NCBI GenBank assembly: GCA_964035795.1
Contig: OZ038324.1
Location: 5,542,510-5,606,509, forward strand
Source of the DNA: Pterobdella sp. o SKG-2022
Lineage: Eukaryota > Annelida > Clitellata > Hirudinida > Piscicolidae
Length of the DNA: 64,000 nt
Reading direction: 5' to 3'
Shown here: in pieces, positions 25,511-43,039 of the stretch
Position numbering within the stretch: the first letter of the stretch is position 1
How the letters are laid out: every line of letters begins with the position of its first letter
Translations under genes and position numbers: made by a program
Notes under the pieces: generated by a model
Database searches by the model: none
What the model saw: the letters and a program-made list of their open reading frames with translations, nothing else
Told to the model about the DNA's origin: nothing

Positions 25511-28500
25511 TGATGGGATTTCAAAGATGGGTGTTTTATGTTTTTATGATTTTTTTTGTTGATTATTATTGATTTTTTTGTTTTTTTATATTATGAGCTG
25601 AAAATCAAAAAAATAAAGTTATTTTTATTTAAATTATAAAATTTTACAACCGTAAATATCTTACTCGTATTAGTACACGTATTCAAATATAGAGTAAAAA
25701 GTACAGTCTTAAATTTGATAGTAGTGTTTCATTAATCAAAAAAAGAACCTTGTTAAAGGAAATGCCTTGAAAACATCAAAAAAGCATAAAATTTGAATTT
25801 TAAATTCTCCTAGTTTGACATGCACATAGTTACTAAATCATAAAAAGTATTCACTAAAAATTTTTTGAGAAGAACAAAGAAAATGAATTCAAAGAACAAA
25901 TAACATTTCTCAAGGGAGTCTCGCAAAGTCTCATTTTTTTTTGATAACTATTATTCTTCATTCATTCATGTTAATTCCAGTTTGATTTTTGTTAGTTTTA
26001 ATTTTATATTCCACTTATTTTTGTTTTTATGATATCTTCATTTTTTTTGTTGTTTTGATTTTATTATTTCACTGATTTTTGTTACCGTTTTATTCACCCT
26101 ACTTCAATGTTTCTGATATTATAACAGTTTTTCAACTTCTTAAGCTTATAAAATTATTTTAATTTTTATTTATTTTCATCTTTTTTTTAAATTATTTCCA
26201 AATACAAGTTGATTTTTAAATTCAAAAATTAAATCCTTAACAGTATTTTCAAAGCTTTTATTACTTGTTTTAACAAAACTTAATCGAAGCTTAAGAATCA
26301 AATCTCTAGATAATTTACTTAATCTCAAAAAAATTTTTTAAATGTATGTGTTTATATGAAATTCAATACTTGAGTTAAATTCAAAAGAAATAATGTTCTT
26401 AATTTAAGAAGTCAACATCTATGTTATCTGCTTTCTCGTATGTTTCATCTTGTATATAAATGCTAATTTTTTTTATATGTATAGGGATGCCAAACTAAAC
26501 GAATAAAAATAGTTTCAATAATAAGCACCTTGGAAATATGAGTAATACTAATCAAAATTCATTTTCATTATATGAATAAAAAAAACCGATCATAAATATG
26601 AATGAGAAAAATTATTCGGATTTGATGAAAAAAGAAATTTTTAATTTTTTTGAGCCCTTCAAAGTGACTCTCAAGATTAAAGGTATCATAACAATAATAA
26701 AAATACATAATAACCAAAAAACAACATGAAAAAAAACAAAAAAAATATTAGAAAAACTAATGTATTTAAATAAAGAAAACTTTTAAATCAAAAAAAATTA
26801 AAAAAAATGAAGATTTTCGTTTTCTTTTTTGAGTTTAAATTTATTTTCGAGTATTTTTAATTCTCGAAATATTCCAAAAACTCCATTTTATGAATCTCGA
26901 TTTCCTCAACAATCCGGAATATTTTCTAAAATTGATTTTCAAGAGTTAATTGGCCATCCTCTTGTGTGTGGCAAATAAATTTTTGATTTTTTGCTGAAAG
27001 TATTTCAAAAAAATGTCTCAAAAAAAACTCGCAGTTGGTTAAAATCGTGAAACAATCTCATAACAAATGTGAGTTTCTGATTAAGATTATTTGCCAAATC
27101 TCGAAACTAATACAAACGTTTTCATTACGTGCTATTCATTTGGTGAAAACAAAATTTTTCTTTTCTATTTTTGTTTCAACATAAAACAAATTTTTTGCTT
27201 CAAAATATTTTTTGCTATTCTTAGAATAGTTCTTAGAATTTTTCTTTTCCTCTTGAAAATAAATTTGTTAATATATTTATTTAAAAAATTTTAATCTGAA
27301 TATAATTTGAAATTCATTTTTTTTTGTTATTTTGGAAAAACATAATAATAACTATAATCATTGTTAAGAAAATAATGATAATTTTTGCTAATATTTTTGT
27401 TATATCAAACCTGTTTGCTGGCATGAGCATGTCATTCAGCAATGTCCCCCAGAAGCAACCTTTTCAAGTCCCTATAATATTATTTTGTTTTGTTATAATT
27501 TTAAAATTTTTGTGACTGTTTCAATTTTTCTTTTTTTGTTTTTGGTTAGTTATTCTTTTTATTCAATATATATTTCTTATTTTATTATTCTCCCACTAAA
27601 ACTTTTTGCATTTCAAAATAAAAAACCACTTAAAACCATGAAGCTTAGACACAAGCCATGGCCAACAAACTAGTTAACACTAAAAGCATAAAACCCGGTA
27701 ACATTAACCCACAAACTGGCTGTGTAGAAGAAAATTTAATAGCGACAGGCCGTCTTATATATAAGGAAACATATATATATATATATATATTTTTCTATTG
27801 CATATGGTGGTGAATATACTGTTTATATTCATGAGTATATATATATATACATTCATTTAAGTAAGTTTGTGTGGTGGTAATTCAGACTAATATGTATATA
27901 TAAATACACCTATAAATATGTATGCGTCTATATAAACATATTTTTTATATTTTTTTAATTGTTTTTTATTGATACATATATATATATATTAAAAAGTATA
28001 CCTATGTATATATTGATAAAAATTTCATTATGTTGAGATTATGTTGGAGAAACTATATGTGAATAAAATCTTATTGGTGAAAAAGTGCGGTCAAATTAGT
28101 ATAGTTTTAAATTATATTCAAATAATCGTTAGTTTAAATATGAAAATTTATTGAAAGAACCGAAAACAAAAATAAAATAATGAATAAAAAAAATTTTTTT
28201 AAATAATCAAAATAAAAATAATGAGATAAGTTATTGGAAGCCTCGACCGCAGTTGTTTAGTCTTAATTGAAGGGAACATATCAAAACCCTATGAAATATA
28301 CTTTTATTTTCACACAATTCAAAGCTATTTTTAGAATTTATATCACATAACAAAAATAATAACTGAAGAAATGGTATGTGAAGTATTTGCTTCAACGCCA
28401 CTAGAAGCTCATTTCTTGTAACTAGTTCAATTTTTGTCTTGAATCCTCCATTCTCATCTCACTCACCCAATCAAGTAATTATTCATAATTTTCATAGAAA

Positions 28501-31500
28501 TCTTTGAGATTTATCTACGAATTTTGGTTGGAAATTATTTATAGTTTTCTGTTTTAAATTTTGTTCAAAGTTATCAAAAAAATTCTTATTAAAGCCTTTG
28601 CTAAGTTGTGGAAGCATAATGTTGTTGAAGATTTTTTCCCACTAAATTTTTTTTTTCAAATCTTCTAATATTTTTATGATTACCCATCTGCGTATATCAA
28701 TAACCACTCTTTGATAATATTCATAAAACTATAATAAACACACAACATTCTCCAAAAAATAACATCTACAATAAAATACTACCTAAAAATCTGTTCCTAA
28801 TACACTATCTATAATAGCATAATACATTATCTTAGTATCTTCAATAAAATATCTTTATTACTACAATACACTATTCTCATAACAAACACAGCTCCTTCAT
28901 TCCTATTCAACCCTCAATATACAACTACCAACTCCAACTTAACCCATAACCATTTGTCATAGACACAGTAGCAATTAGCATTGAGACCTGAGGTATACCT
29001 CCTATTGAAATACAGATACAGCAAGCTAATTACAAGCATAACTCATAACAAAAAGGCGAGTAACGTTTGTCGTTGTACAGTTATCTATGTAAAATTGTAT
29101 ACTCGATGTTTATTTAATTCTTCAATACTCTTTAAAGTAGCTATTTTTGGTATGAGGGTATTTTTTGGGAAACGTTAACTGTCATCTTGGTTTTAATATT
29201 GTTGATTTTTTTGTTATGATAATGACATTTTGTCTTATAGATATTAGTTTAAATTTTATTTTTTCCGTTGTTTACTATTAAATTATTGTAAGTATTCATT
29301 TCAGTGCTGTTAATAATTTTCTTATTACTGTATCAATAAAAGAAAAACCCTTTCATTTACTATTAATATCCATTATTCTTTTTAATATTTTTCTTTTTAT
29401 CATTATCCACTCCAGATTAAGACAGAAATGTATCAAAACACATCGAGAATTAATAAGAGAAAAAGTAATGGATTACAAGAAAGAGAAATGATTAGAATAT
29501 GATAATACACAAAACAAAAAAGGAAGATAGAAAATAAATAGATCAACAAAAAAAATCAATAATTGATAAAGAAATAAAATAAAAATTCACAAAAATAAAC
29601 ATCAAAAAAGCCTGAAAAATATTCAAAAATACTAAAAAAAAACTTGGAAAACTAATATACAGTTTGTATGAGTAATAGAATAACGATACAAGAAACCTTA
29701 CTCTCAGATTAATAGGAGAATCTTCACAAATAGATGCTCCGTTTGCTCATGCTCTTGCAGCGTCTTCGTTTCCCAAACAAACATTGCAGATTTGGTTTCT
29801 GGGAGTGTGCTTTTGTGTGTTATGTGACAATACATTGTGTGGTCTTTTACGTGTGGTGTTTTTATTTAAGTTTTGTGTGGAAGTTTTTGTGTAGTTTTTT
29901 CTTTTTTTTTGCGATTTTTTGTGTGAGATTTATTGCGGTTATGTCGCATGATTTTGTCTTATGTGTTTTTTGAGCTTGTGGGAACGTGCTTATGTGATTA
30001 TGTGTGTAACATATGACTGTATGCATATTTCCTATTAATTTTCTTTCAGATTAAAAACTTCTATTCATTTTATATTTCATAAAAATTTTTAAGCAATCAA
30101 AAACTTTCCAAAAATTAATCGTTACTTTATTAGTTTTACGGTGTTTTTATTTCCTATACCAAACCCTACCCCAACACCTGTTACCAAAGAAATCCATTAA
30201 AAAGTGGAAACTTTAAAATATATGCAAAAGAGCTTTTAACTTGATAGATGCAATAAAGAATGCAGGAATACAAATGAAAGGAATTTTATCCAAAACTTGA
30301 GCAATAACTCATGAGTGCCGTGGGATTGCAATAATGTGTTTTGTGTTTCAATAATGAATGAAGGGCAACACGAATTAAGTTAATTCTACTCCTTAATCTA
30401 ATTTTTTCTCCCTAGGATTTGCTCTTCATCTGAAATTAATGGAAAAATGAAAAATAATTTTTTCTATTACTTTAATTGCGTTGTGGAACGTCGTTTTTTT
30501 CTTATAAATAATTTTGTTATGGAAGTTGAGTTAATTAATTTTAATTGAAGTATATTATATTTGTAATTTATAGAGTTAAGTTATTTAGAGTTTTTGCTTT
30601 TCATTCATTCAAAAATCATTTGAATAATTAATATTTTTCAAAAATTAAAACATTTAAATTCAATTTTACTTTTAAATAAGTTATTCCTATCCTTTCTATG
30701 TTCTTTTAAGTGAGTAAGACATACCCTATCTTTATCAAGCTGTTCTTTTGAAGGTTTTCTGCCAAGAAAAACCCATCTCAGAGACCCGCCTTGACGAGAG
30801 CAAAATGGAGAAACAGTTCATGTCGGGTTAAAAAAAATATACTTCGACAAATAACCAAAAAAAGTTCAAGAAGAATAAAAAAAGGCCGTTCATTGGTACA
30901 TTTTAAAGGGTAGCGACCAGCCTTGCAGCGCTATGTGGGTTGTTCTATGAAGAAGACCAAAGGAATCAAATTCAAATCAAAAAAAGTTTTCAAGTTTAAT
31001 TAAAATAATGAATAAGATTTAGTTGGAAAGTTGAAAGTTGTTGATGACAATAACAAAATAACATAGAAATTGAACTGGAAACCTAAGTAGAGAGACATAA
31101 TTATAAATTATCAAAAATTATTGGCATGGCAAACAAGCGCTTAACTACGTAAAAATAATCTAAGAATAAATTTGAATGCAAGCTCAAATGAAAAACTAAA
31201 CCGACCTAGATATAAAAGAATCAAAAAATACATAAAACAAAAACACAAATACAAATTCACAAACACACAAGCACAAAACAAACTACCTACAGAAACAAAC
31301 ACAGTCACAGGAGCAGAGACAAGCTCCAAGTACAAAGAAGTATGTCAGAATTAAGAATCTTAGCTGGTCTGTCTCTTCTCTCCATCATAAGTGAACTCCA
31401 TTTGAGTTTTTTCGTCCATTGTTTGTGTGTAAAATTTCTTTGTTTCTTATATTAATTTTCTTATATTTTTTGGAAATGTTTTTCAGTTTTTTATGTATGT

Positions 31501-32436
31501 TATAGAAATAATAGCTATTTAGTATAAAATTAAGCCTTCTATATAATATGAATTGACTACTAATAATAGTATTAAATTGATTTATTTTTTTATATAATAT
31601 TTAACATCTAATCTTTTATCCATTTATTCATTCGTCTCACAATTTGTAGCATCCATTCATCCATCTATTCAAGCATTCATTCATCTATCCATGTCTCTTC
31701 ATACCAAACACCCTTCCATCTATCTCCTCATCCATCCATCCAACCTTTCACATCAGATACCCATTACATGATTTTTATTCATCTTCAATTTGTTTATCAC
31801 ATGCCTCATTCTTCCACCTATCAAAACAAGTGCATACATTCATCCATCATCTGCCCCCATCCATCTATCTTTTTTTTCTGTTTATTTTTATTTAATCTAC
31901 TCATCCATTTGTTTATTATTTTCTAATGTCTTCATTTGTCCAGCTTTTTTCTACTTTTTGATCAGATTTTTATCCACTTTGACTTTTTTATCTTTCCACT
32001 CACCAACCCATTTTTTATTCAATAATTTACAAACCAACTTATCTACCTACCTACCCATTTACTCATTCATTTATCTATCCACCTACCCCTTCAACCATTA
32101 CCTCTCATTCATTTATAGAGCACTTTAGCCGAAACAATCCTAGTTTATATTTTATGAGGAAATGTTTGAAAACACAAAATCTTAATTTGCTTAAAGTGCA
32201 CGCTAAATTGAAAATTACCCGATCCGATGTAGTCGCAAGTATATTTTATTATAATTTTTCTTGAATTTCCAATGTTTTAATCATATTTCAACCAGGATAT
32301 TATAATCTATTATTTATTTTTTATATATTGAAATAAAATCGATATTCAATTTATTTATTTTGAATAATCATCTGAAAATATTTTTGACACAGAATAGCCT
32401 AAACCAAAAGTGGGGAAAACAAAGTATTTATGAATT

Positions 32437-32522
32437 TAACACACGAAGCTGTTCGTAAGAAAATCTTACATTGTGAAGTAATGGTAACTAAGATTCTCTA
32501 ACGAAAAGCTTCGTATATTAAG
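32437..32522. mobile_element. Small palindromic (MITE-like) element, diverged
   Basis: The arms 32437-32468 and 32489-32522 are imperfect inverted repeats sharing the core ACGAAGCTnTTCGTnAGAnA. The same core and the TCTTACATT segment occur in the much better hairpin at 61601-61769, so these are two members of one family. No protein is encoded. It is probably non-autonomous. Confidence 0.55.
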
Positions 32523-32925
32523 TTAATGAAAATATTCAAATGATATATAAACAAAAGAATTTAAACCATGAATTTGAAATTTTGAATATTTGCAGCTTAG
32601 ATGCTACAGGTTCTTGGGAATTCCTAACTTTTAAATACCCAACGACCAAACTTTAGAAAATATTTGAGTTATAATTATAAAACTTCTCAACAATTATAGC
32701 GGTGACTTGCAACGTCATCAATATTTTGAGTGAAAATAATTCTTCGATCGAGTCTCAATATTTATAGAAAGGACAGTTAAAAATTCGACACAATTTTAAT
32801 GGGGACAGTGGGAATTGGAAACGAGGATGGATGTGTGCTAGTTCTAGTGAAACAATAGAAATGAAAAATTTAAAAATTTTCAATACTTGAAAAGATTAAT
32901 CTTAAATATGAAGAGAGATTCCGAT

Positions 32926-32982
32926 GCGACGATGGATGGATGGTTTTAGGGAGGATGGATGGTTTTAGGGAGGATGGATGAA
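32926..32982. repeat. GGATGGAT-rich tandem tract
   Basis: A 19-bp unit GGATGGATGGTTTTAGGGA occurs twice, followed by further GGAT units. Confidence 0.7.
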
Positions 32983-34231
32983 CGGGTGGATGGTGAGAAG
33001 AAGAAATGAATGGGTGGATCAATATGTGGAAGACGTCAAAGAAGTTGATGAGAAAAATAAAAAATTTAATGATAATTTTATGAATAAGTATGAAAGAATA
33101 ACTAAATAAATGAAAAGATAGATGACAAAAACAGACAGATGGTTGGATGGTTTGATGGATGAGTGATGGATGAAAATTAGAGAACTATTTTAAAGAAATA
33201 AATGAAGAAGTAAATGGAATTTGGGTGGATGAGAGGGTGTGATTGATGGGGAAGTTTTTGAAACAAGATGAAAGGAAAAGAAAATTAGAAAGTATTTATC
33301 TGAGAAAAGCAAAAGTTTCAAGATATCTTTTAAAATACTATTGAAAGAATATTTTTAATAAAAAAAATAATTCAATTCTTTAAAAATATAAAATATGACT
33401 AAAAATTAAATCATACGTTTTCAAGTATATTATAACTTCTGCGAAGCTTAACAGTAAACTTCATACTTAGTCAAAAAAGGTGTCGAGTTTTCACCATTAT
33501 ATCACTACAGATCAGCTTTTGCATCAATTTTGTGTCCAAATTATAAATCTCAAAAACACTGTCTGCTGAATTCAGGACTGAAACATCAGTGCTTATTGAA
33601 TTCAACGATAAATTGATTGTTGCTTTATTTCATTTAAGCTTGTTTGAATGCATTTACTTGGATCAAAATGCTAAGACAGTTCAACGTAAACTTAGTGGGT
33701 TTCATATTATTTTTTTTCATATAAGAATAATTAAGTCATTAAACCGCTGAGATACATACTTTAAAAACCCAAAATATATGGAAGTAACTCAAAAAGCAAT
33801 GAAGAAGTAGGTGCTTGTTAAGTATTCATGAAGGGCTTGAAATATTCATGAGGACCAATGAAGAATAATTATTTTCGAGACAGACAATCTTCATTGCATT
33901 TAGTTGATAAAAAAACAAATGAAAATATTTTATTTTAACCGTGAAACGTTTTAGTTGTACGGTTTGAATTCAAATTAAGTTTTAAGCGGGGTGTGTTGCT
34001 AAAAGTGCATTCAAATTTGATATGGGTGACAGCACGCCACTAGAAGAAAACCTGCGGCAAAATTGAAAAAAAGATTTCCATTTGCTTCTCATTTAATTCT
34101 CTCGACTAAGCGGAGCCTGGCAGCTTAGTTTCGTTTTGATTAGTGCATTGAATTTTAAAATTTTTGATCCTTTTCAATTAAAAAAACTAATTTAAATTCA
34201 AGTAAATAATTCAATAGGTAGATAAATAGAT

Positions 34232-35837
<1,606 letters not shown>

Positions 35838-36010
35838 GTCGGCCCCTATAGCTCAATGGTTGAGCATTAAACTAATTGTCTTATGTTACCGAGTTCGATC
35901 CCGCGTGGCCTACTATTAGAACCTGTTCTACAGTGTGTTTTCGCTACATTAAATTTGTAGCAAGCGCTTTGATCTATAAGGAAAGCGCTTTATAAATACT
36001 GCATTACATT
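35838..36010 (+). mobile_element. tRNA-derived SINE, copy 2
   Basis: Same family as at 10207 and 51410. The head GGCCCCTATAGCTCAATGG contains the A-box. The B-box is slightly mutated (GAGTTCGATCCC). The body CAGTGTGTTTTCGCTACATT, the inverted-repeat-like AAGCGCTTT...AAAGCGCTTT and the ATTACATT tail are all present. The 5' GGCC and the GGCC after the B-box can pair as an acceptor-stem remnant. Confidence 0.9.
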
Positions 36011-36959
36011 CTATTTTATTTATTTGTATTGTTATCACAATATCAACGTTTGTCATTGTGTTTATTCTATTGTAGGGTTTATGTTATTTTTAATGTATGT
36101 ACTATATTGTATTTTATGGTACTCTATTTTATTTTATTTTACTTTGCTGTAATGGAATGTACTGTACTGTGTTTTATGGTGTTTTACTGTAATGTATTGT
36201 GTTTTACTGTATTGTATTGTCAATACAATACAAACACGAATGTATATATAATAGCATGAACTTCAAAAACATATTCGAGAAAAACTCGCCAACGTAAGAT
36301 TTAAACATTATATCATAATATTCTTCAAAAAAGTGCTTTGTATTAGGTTCAATACAACTCAAACCAACTTTAACCTTTGCTTAGTAAGACCTCCAACTTT
36401 CCAAGTACTGCAACTTCAACGCATGCCTTTGATCAATAGGATGGCAATGTGGTGAAAGGTAGTATGAATTGAGTGTGAGGTTGAATAAATATAGTCCCAT
36501 CGGTTGTACTCGATCTGTTTAATATTTGGTCAAAGTCAAATAACCACTAAATATGCTGATAATGTGTTTTTTTAAACACTTAGCTTTTATATACTCACTT
36601 TTCATCATTTTGAGTTTTCTAAGCTCAATAAGTTAGCGTGCTTAAAGTTAGTTTGGAAAATATTCAAGCAATTAAACAATGTGTTTTTTCGAGTTATCAA
36701 TTTTAGCCATCAAAAACCCTTTGCACATATCATAGATGAAGTGAGCTGAACTAAAAAATCCTTTCAATTTAATGACATATTTCACAACTTAATTTCTTTC
36801 ATACGATTAATTAACTAAATTACAGTATAGAGGTTAAAAATATCATTACAAAGCTTTTCGATATTTTGGCAGCAGTTTGTGAATATTTTTTCCAACTCAT
36901 TTTCTATTAAATCTATTATATAAGTTAAACATAACATAACTGAATTTAAAGTGGTTCAG
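36011..36959. other. AT-rich intergenic stretch
   Basis: Degenerate TGTATTGTATTTTA-like runs lie at 36080-36230. The rest is unremarkable, with no supported gene. Confidence 0.5.
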
Positions 36960-36997
36960 TAGACTAGAGTCTGTGTGAGAACCACTGCTAAATATAT

Positions 36998-38922
36998 CTA
37001 ATATCCTAGCTCGCCTATCTTGATTTTAAAATTGTTGGTTGTTTCCACGGAAACTGTCTCATCACTAAGCTCATTCCAGGCGTTTATCACTCTGCTACTG
37101 AAGAATTTCTGCTTGATTCGACTTCCAGTCTTCTTAAATAATTTGTATTTGTGTCCTCGTAGGCCTTTTCTGGTTTCCAGTTGGAAGAATCTGGTAAATG
37201 GTGTATCCTCTTTTCTGGTGATTAATTTATAGGTTTGTATTAAATCTCCTCTGCATCTTCGTTTTTCTAGAGTTGTCAGTCCACATTCTCTTAATCTTTC
37301 TTCATATTGAAGTTTCTCGAGTTCTTTGATCATCTTTGTCGCTCTCCACTGTACCTTTTCCAGAATGTTCTTGTCTTTTTGCAAATCTGGACTCCACGCC
37401 TGAACACAATATTCCAGATGGGGTCGAACTAGAGTCTTATACAAATTTATGATTATTGATTTCTCTCTGCTGACCACCGTTCTTTTGATAAATCTAAGTA
37501 TTTGATTTGCTTTGGCCGCTGCGACAGTACATTGGCTCGATGTTTTTGTGTTTTTGTGTATCATGACTCCGAGATCTTTTTCTTCTTTTGTCGATCGTAG
37601 CTCTTGATTGCTCAAATGATACTGAAAGATTCTGTTCTTTTTTCCCATGTGCATTACTTTGCATTTATCTATATTGAAAAACATTTGCCAATTCTCAGAC
37701 CACTTATATATCCGTTCCAAATCAAGTCTTAGTACTTCCGCATCTCTTTCATTGTTGACCTTCGCACACAGTTTCGTGTCGTCAGCAAATTTTGATATTT
37801 TTGATTTTATCCCAAAGTCAATATCATTGATATATATAACGAATAGCAGAGGTCCCAGCACCGAACCTTGAGGAACTCCACTTGTAACATTAATCCAGGA
37901 TGAATTCTTGTCTTTGATACGCACTTGTTGTTTCCTGTTCTTTAGCCAGTTAGTGATCCATCGGAGCAGGTTACCAGACATCCCGCACGATCGAAACTTC
38001 TTGACAAGTCGTTCATGTGGCACTTTTTCGAATGCTTTAGCGAAATCCAAATAGATTATATCAACAGAGTTTTCACTGTCTACATTTTCGTACACTTCTT
38101 CAAAGAAGTCCAATAGGTTAGACAGACAAGATCGCCCTTTCATGAATCCATGCTGGCTACTTTTAATTATTTCATTTTCCATGAGGTGTTCAACCATATT
38201 CATCTTTGTTATTTTTTCTAGCACTTTACATACATTTCATGTTAAGCTGACTGGCCTGTAGTTGCTAGTGTCGCTCCTGCTGCCTTTTTTGAATAATGGC
38301 GTAACGATGGCATCTCTCCAGTCTTTTGGTATTTTACCTGTTTTGATGGATCCTATAAATAATTCAGCTATAATCGCTCCTATTTCGTTCCGCACTTCCT
38401 TCAAACATTTAGGATGTATTTCATCTACTCCTGGAGTTTTGTCTTCTTTGAGAGATTTTAGCATCTTCACAACTATCTCTTCTGTAATATCTACCGTATT
38501 TATCATCTGCTCCTGGTTTCCTGCAAATAATAACATCGGTTCTGGGATGTTTTTCGTGTCTTCTTGCGTCAATACTGATCCAAAATACTTGTTTAACATT
38601 TCTGCAGTTTCTTTATTATCTGTAACCATAATGCCTTGGTTGTTTTTTAGTGGTCCAATCTTCGTATTTCTTTTTTGTTTGCTCTTCATGTAGTTGTAAA
38701 AGCTTTTGCTGTCTCTTTTAATGTTTTGACTTATCTTTGTCTCATAATCTTTAATTGCCTTCCTTTTTGATTTGTTTGCCAGGTTTCTTTTTTCAACATA
38801 TTTAATTCTCGTTTCTTCTGTATGTCTTCCAGCGTTTGTTCCAAATATATTTGGATCACTTTTAAGCTTTGTTTGCATTTTCTTCCGCGCTTTATACTTG
38901 GCTCTTCTGGTTTTTATAACAT
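36998..38922 (-). pseudogene. LINE reverse transcriptase, CR1-like
   Basis: The frame runs from the linker through the reverse transcriptase, interrupted once by TGA between NYRPVSLT and NVCKVLEKI, where Ser, Cys or Trp would be expected. RT motifs are present in order: NYRPVSLT, QHGFMKGRSCLSN, DIIYLDFAKAFEKVPHERL (first catalytic Asp), SGVPQGSVLGPLLFVIYIND, and KFADDTKLC with the catalytic FADD pair. The C-terminal part has HLEYCVQAWSP and CGLTTLEKRRCRGDLIQTY, typical of CR1-type elements. It ends with a normal stop at 36998. In the intact protein this domain copies the element RNA at the nicked target. The catalytic residues are intact and only the TGA breaks this part. Confidence 0.88.
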
Positions 38923-38928
38923 CTTTAT

Positions 38929-39555
38929 TTACCCGAGGACATTTTTGGTGTTTCTTTTATATGTTGGTACTGTTTCTTCCACAACTTCTTTCATACATGA
39001 CGCAAACTTCTTCCATTTATCCTGTACTCCAAGACCTGCCAATCTCTGTTTCAAGTTCTTTTCTTTGATTTTGTTTCTGACTTTATCAAAATCTGCTCTA
39101 TAGTAGTTGAATCGCTTTTTGTGTTTTATCTCATCAATTTCGTGTTCTGAAGCAAAGGTAAATCTTATAATCTGGTGATCACTAGGGCCAAATCTCTCTC
39201 CTACCTGCACATCTTCAATCATGTTTTCTTCGGTAGAGACTACTAGGTCAAGTATATTTTCCTCCCTTGTTGGCTCAACCACATGCTGAGTGAGAAAGTT
39301 TTCATCCATGCATTCCAAAAATAGGTCTTCCGATGGTTTTTTGCCCTGCTTCTTGTTCCAATCTATATGAAAGTTGAAATCTCCCATTATGATGCATGCT
39401 CCTGTGGTAACTCTGTTGATTAGTTCATGAAGTCCAATATCGTTTTCTTTACTCGAGTCAGGAGGACGATAGCACAAACCTATTACCATTTTCTCGTTTT
39501 TGTTTTTGATTTCACATATTTTAAATTCCGGATTGATGCGATAGAGACAATACAT
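38929..39555 (-). pseudogene. LINE AP-endonuclease domain, C-terminal part
   Basis: About 208 codons. The visible exonuclease-endonuclease-phosphatase motifs are VIGLCYRPPDSS, MGDFNFHIDW (metal-binding Asp/Asn) and PSDHQIIRF (catalytic Ser-Asp-His). The N-terminal half of the fold, with its first catalytic motif, is absent. In intact elements this domain nicks target DNA to prime reverse transcription, so this copy should be inactive. The frame runs into a stop just after NTKNV. The continuation (RVNKDVIKTRRAKYKAR) resumes in another frame, so a single-base indel separates it from the RT part. The apparent start Met is not a genuine initiation site. Confidence 0.85.
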
Positions 39556-39672
39556 TTAAGCTGACTATCCCAACATTTGATAAAACAATTGTGTTCCAGG
39601 AAATATTTATGAACTTATAACGACCCGGACTCCAATGATATATCGGTTATATGCATTCCAAAAATATATGCG

Positions 39673-42549
<2,877 letters not shown>

Positions 42550-43039
42550 AACTTGGTAACGCTTCGGTTCAAAATGGCCGATTCGTGCTAACAGAATAAA
42601 ATTTAGTTTAAACTAATTAATTATAAGTTATGAGCTAGTTTTTTAAGTTTTCTCAAAGTTTCAAATGTTATTTATGAGTTTTATGGAAATATTGCTAGGT
42701 TTGGATACAATACATTGGGATTTGGCCAGTCTAACAGGATACTTTCGGATGAGTTTTTTTATATACATATTACCATTGTTTTATTATATTTTTATAAATA
42801 AGCCGTAAACGTTACCATAGATCACTCACTTCATTTTTGGCTTAGTTAAAATTTCTTTTTCTTATATGTAGTATAATATTTTTATATTCAAGTGAATGAT
42901 TTTATCTGTATTATCATTTTTTTGTTTTGTTCATAAATATCAAGCGAAATGAAAGGATTTCCTGAAAGTTAGCAATCTCATATAATAACCCTTTAGTATT
43001 TGGATCATTCGAAGGTTTCCCTGCTTTTTATTGGCTCGT

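Larger units (their letters stand above)
36960..39560 (-). mobile_element. CR1-like non-LTR retrotransposon, 5'-truncated
   Basis: A minus-strand LINE with an AP-type endonuclease remnant followed by a reverse transcriptase and a CR1-type C-terminal region. The N-terminal half of the endonuclease and any ORF1 are missing, the usual result of incomplete target-primed reverse transcription. About 110 bp beyond its 5' end lies the pure CTA array. Only two clear lesions are visible (one frameshift near 38935, one in-frame TGA near 38235), so the copy is fairly young. The exact 3' boundary is not visible, and 36960 is approximate. Clade assignment rests on overall RT and C-terminal motifs and could instead be a related Jockey/L2-type element. 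Confidence 0.85.

Noticed and set aside
37020..39103. Plus-strand frames opposite the CR1-like LINE
   Set aside because: Antisense shadows of the reverse transcriptase and endonuclease.
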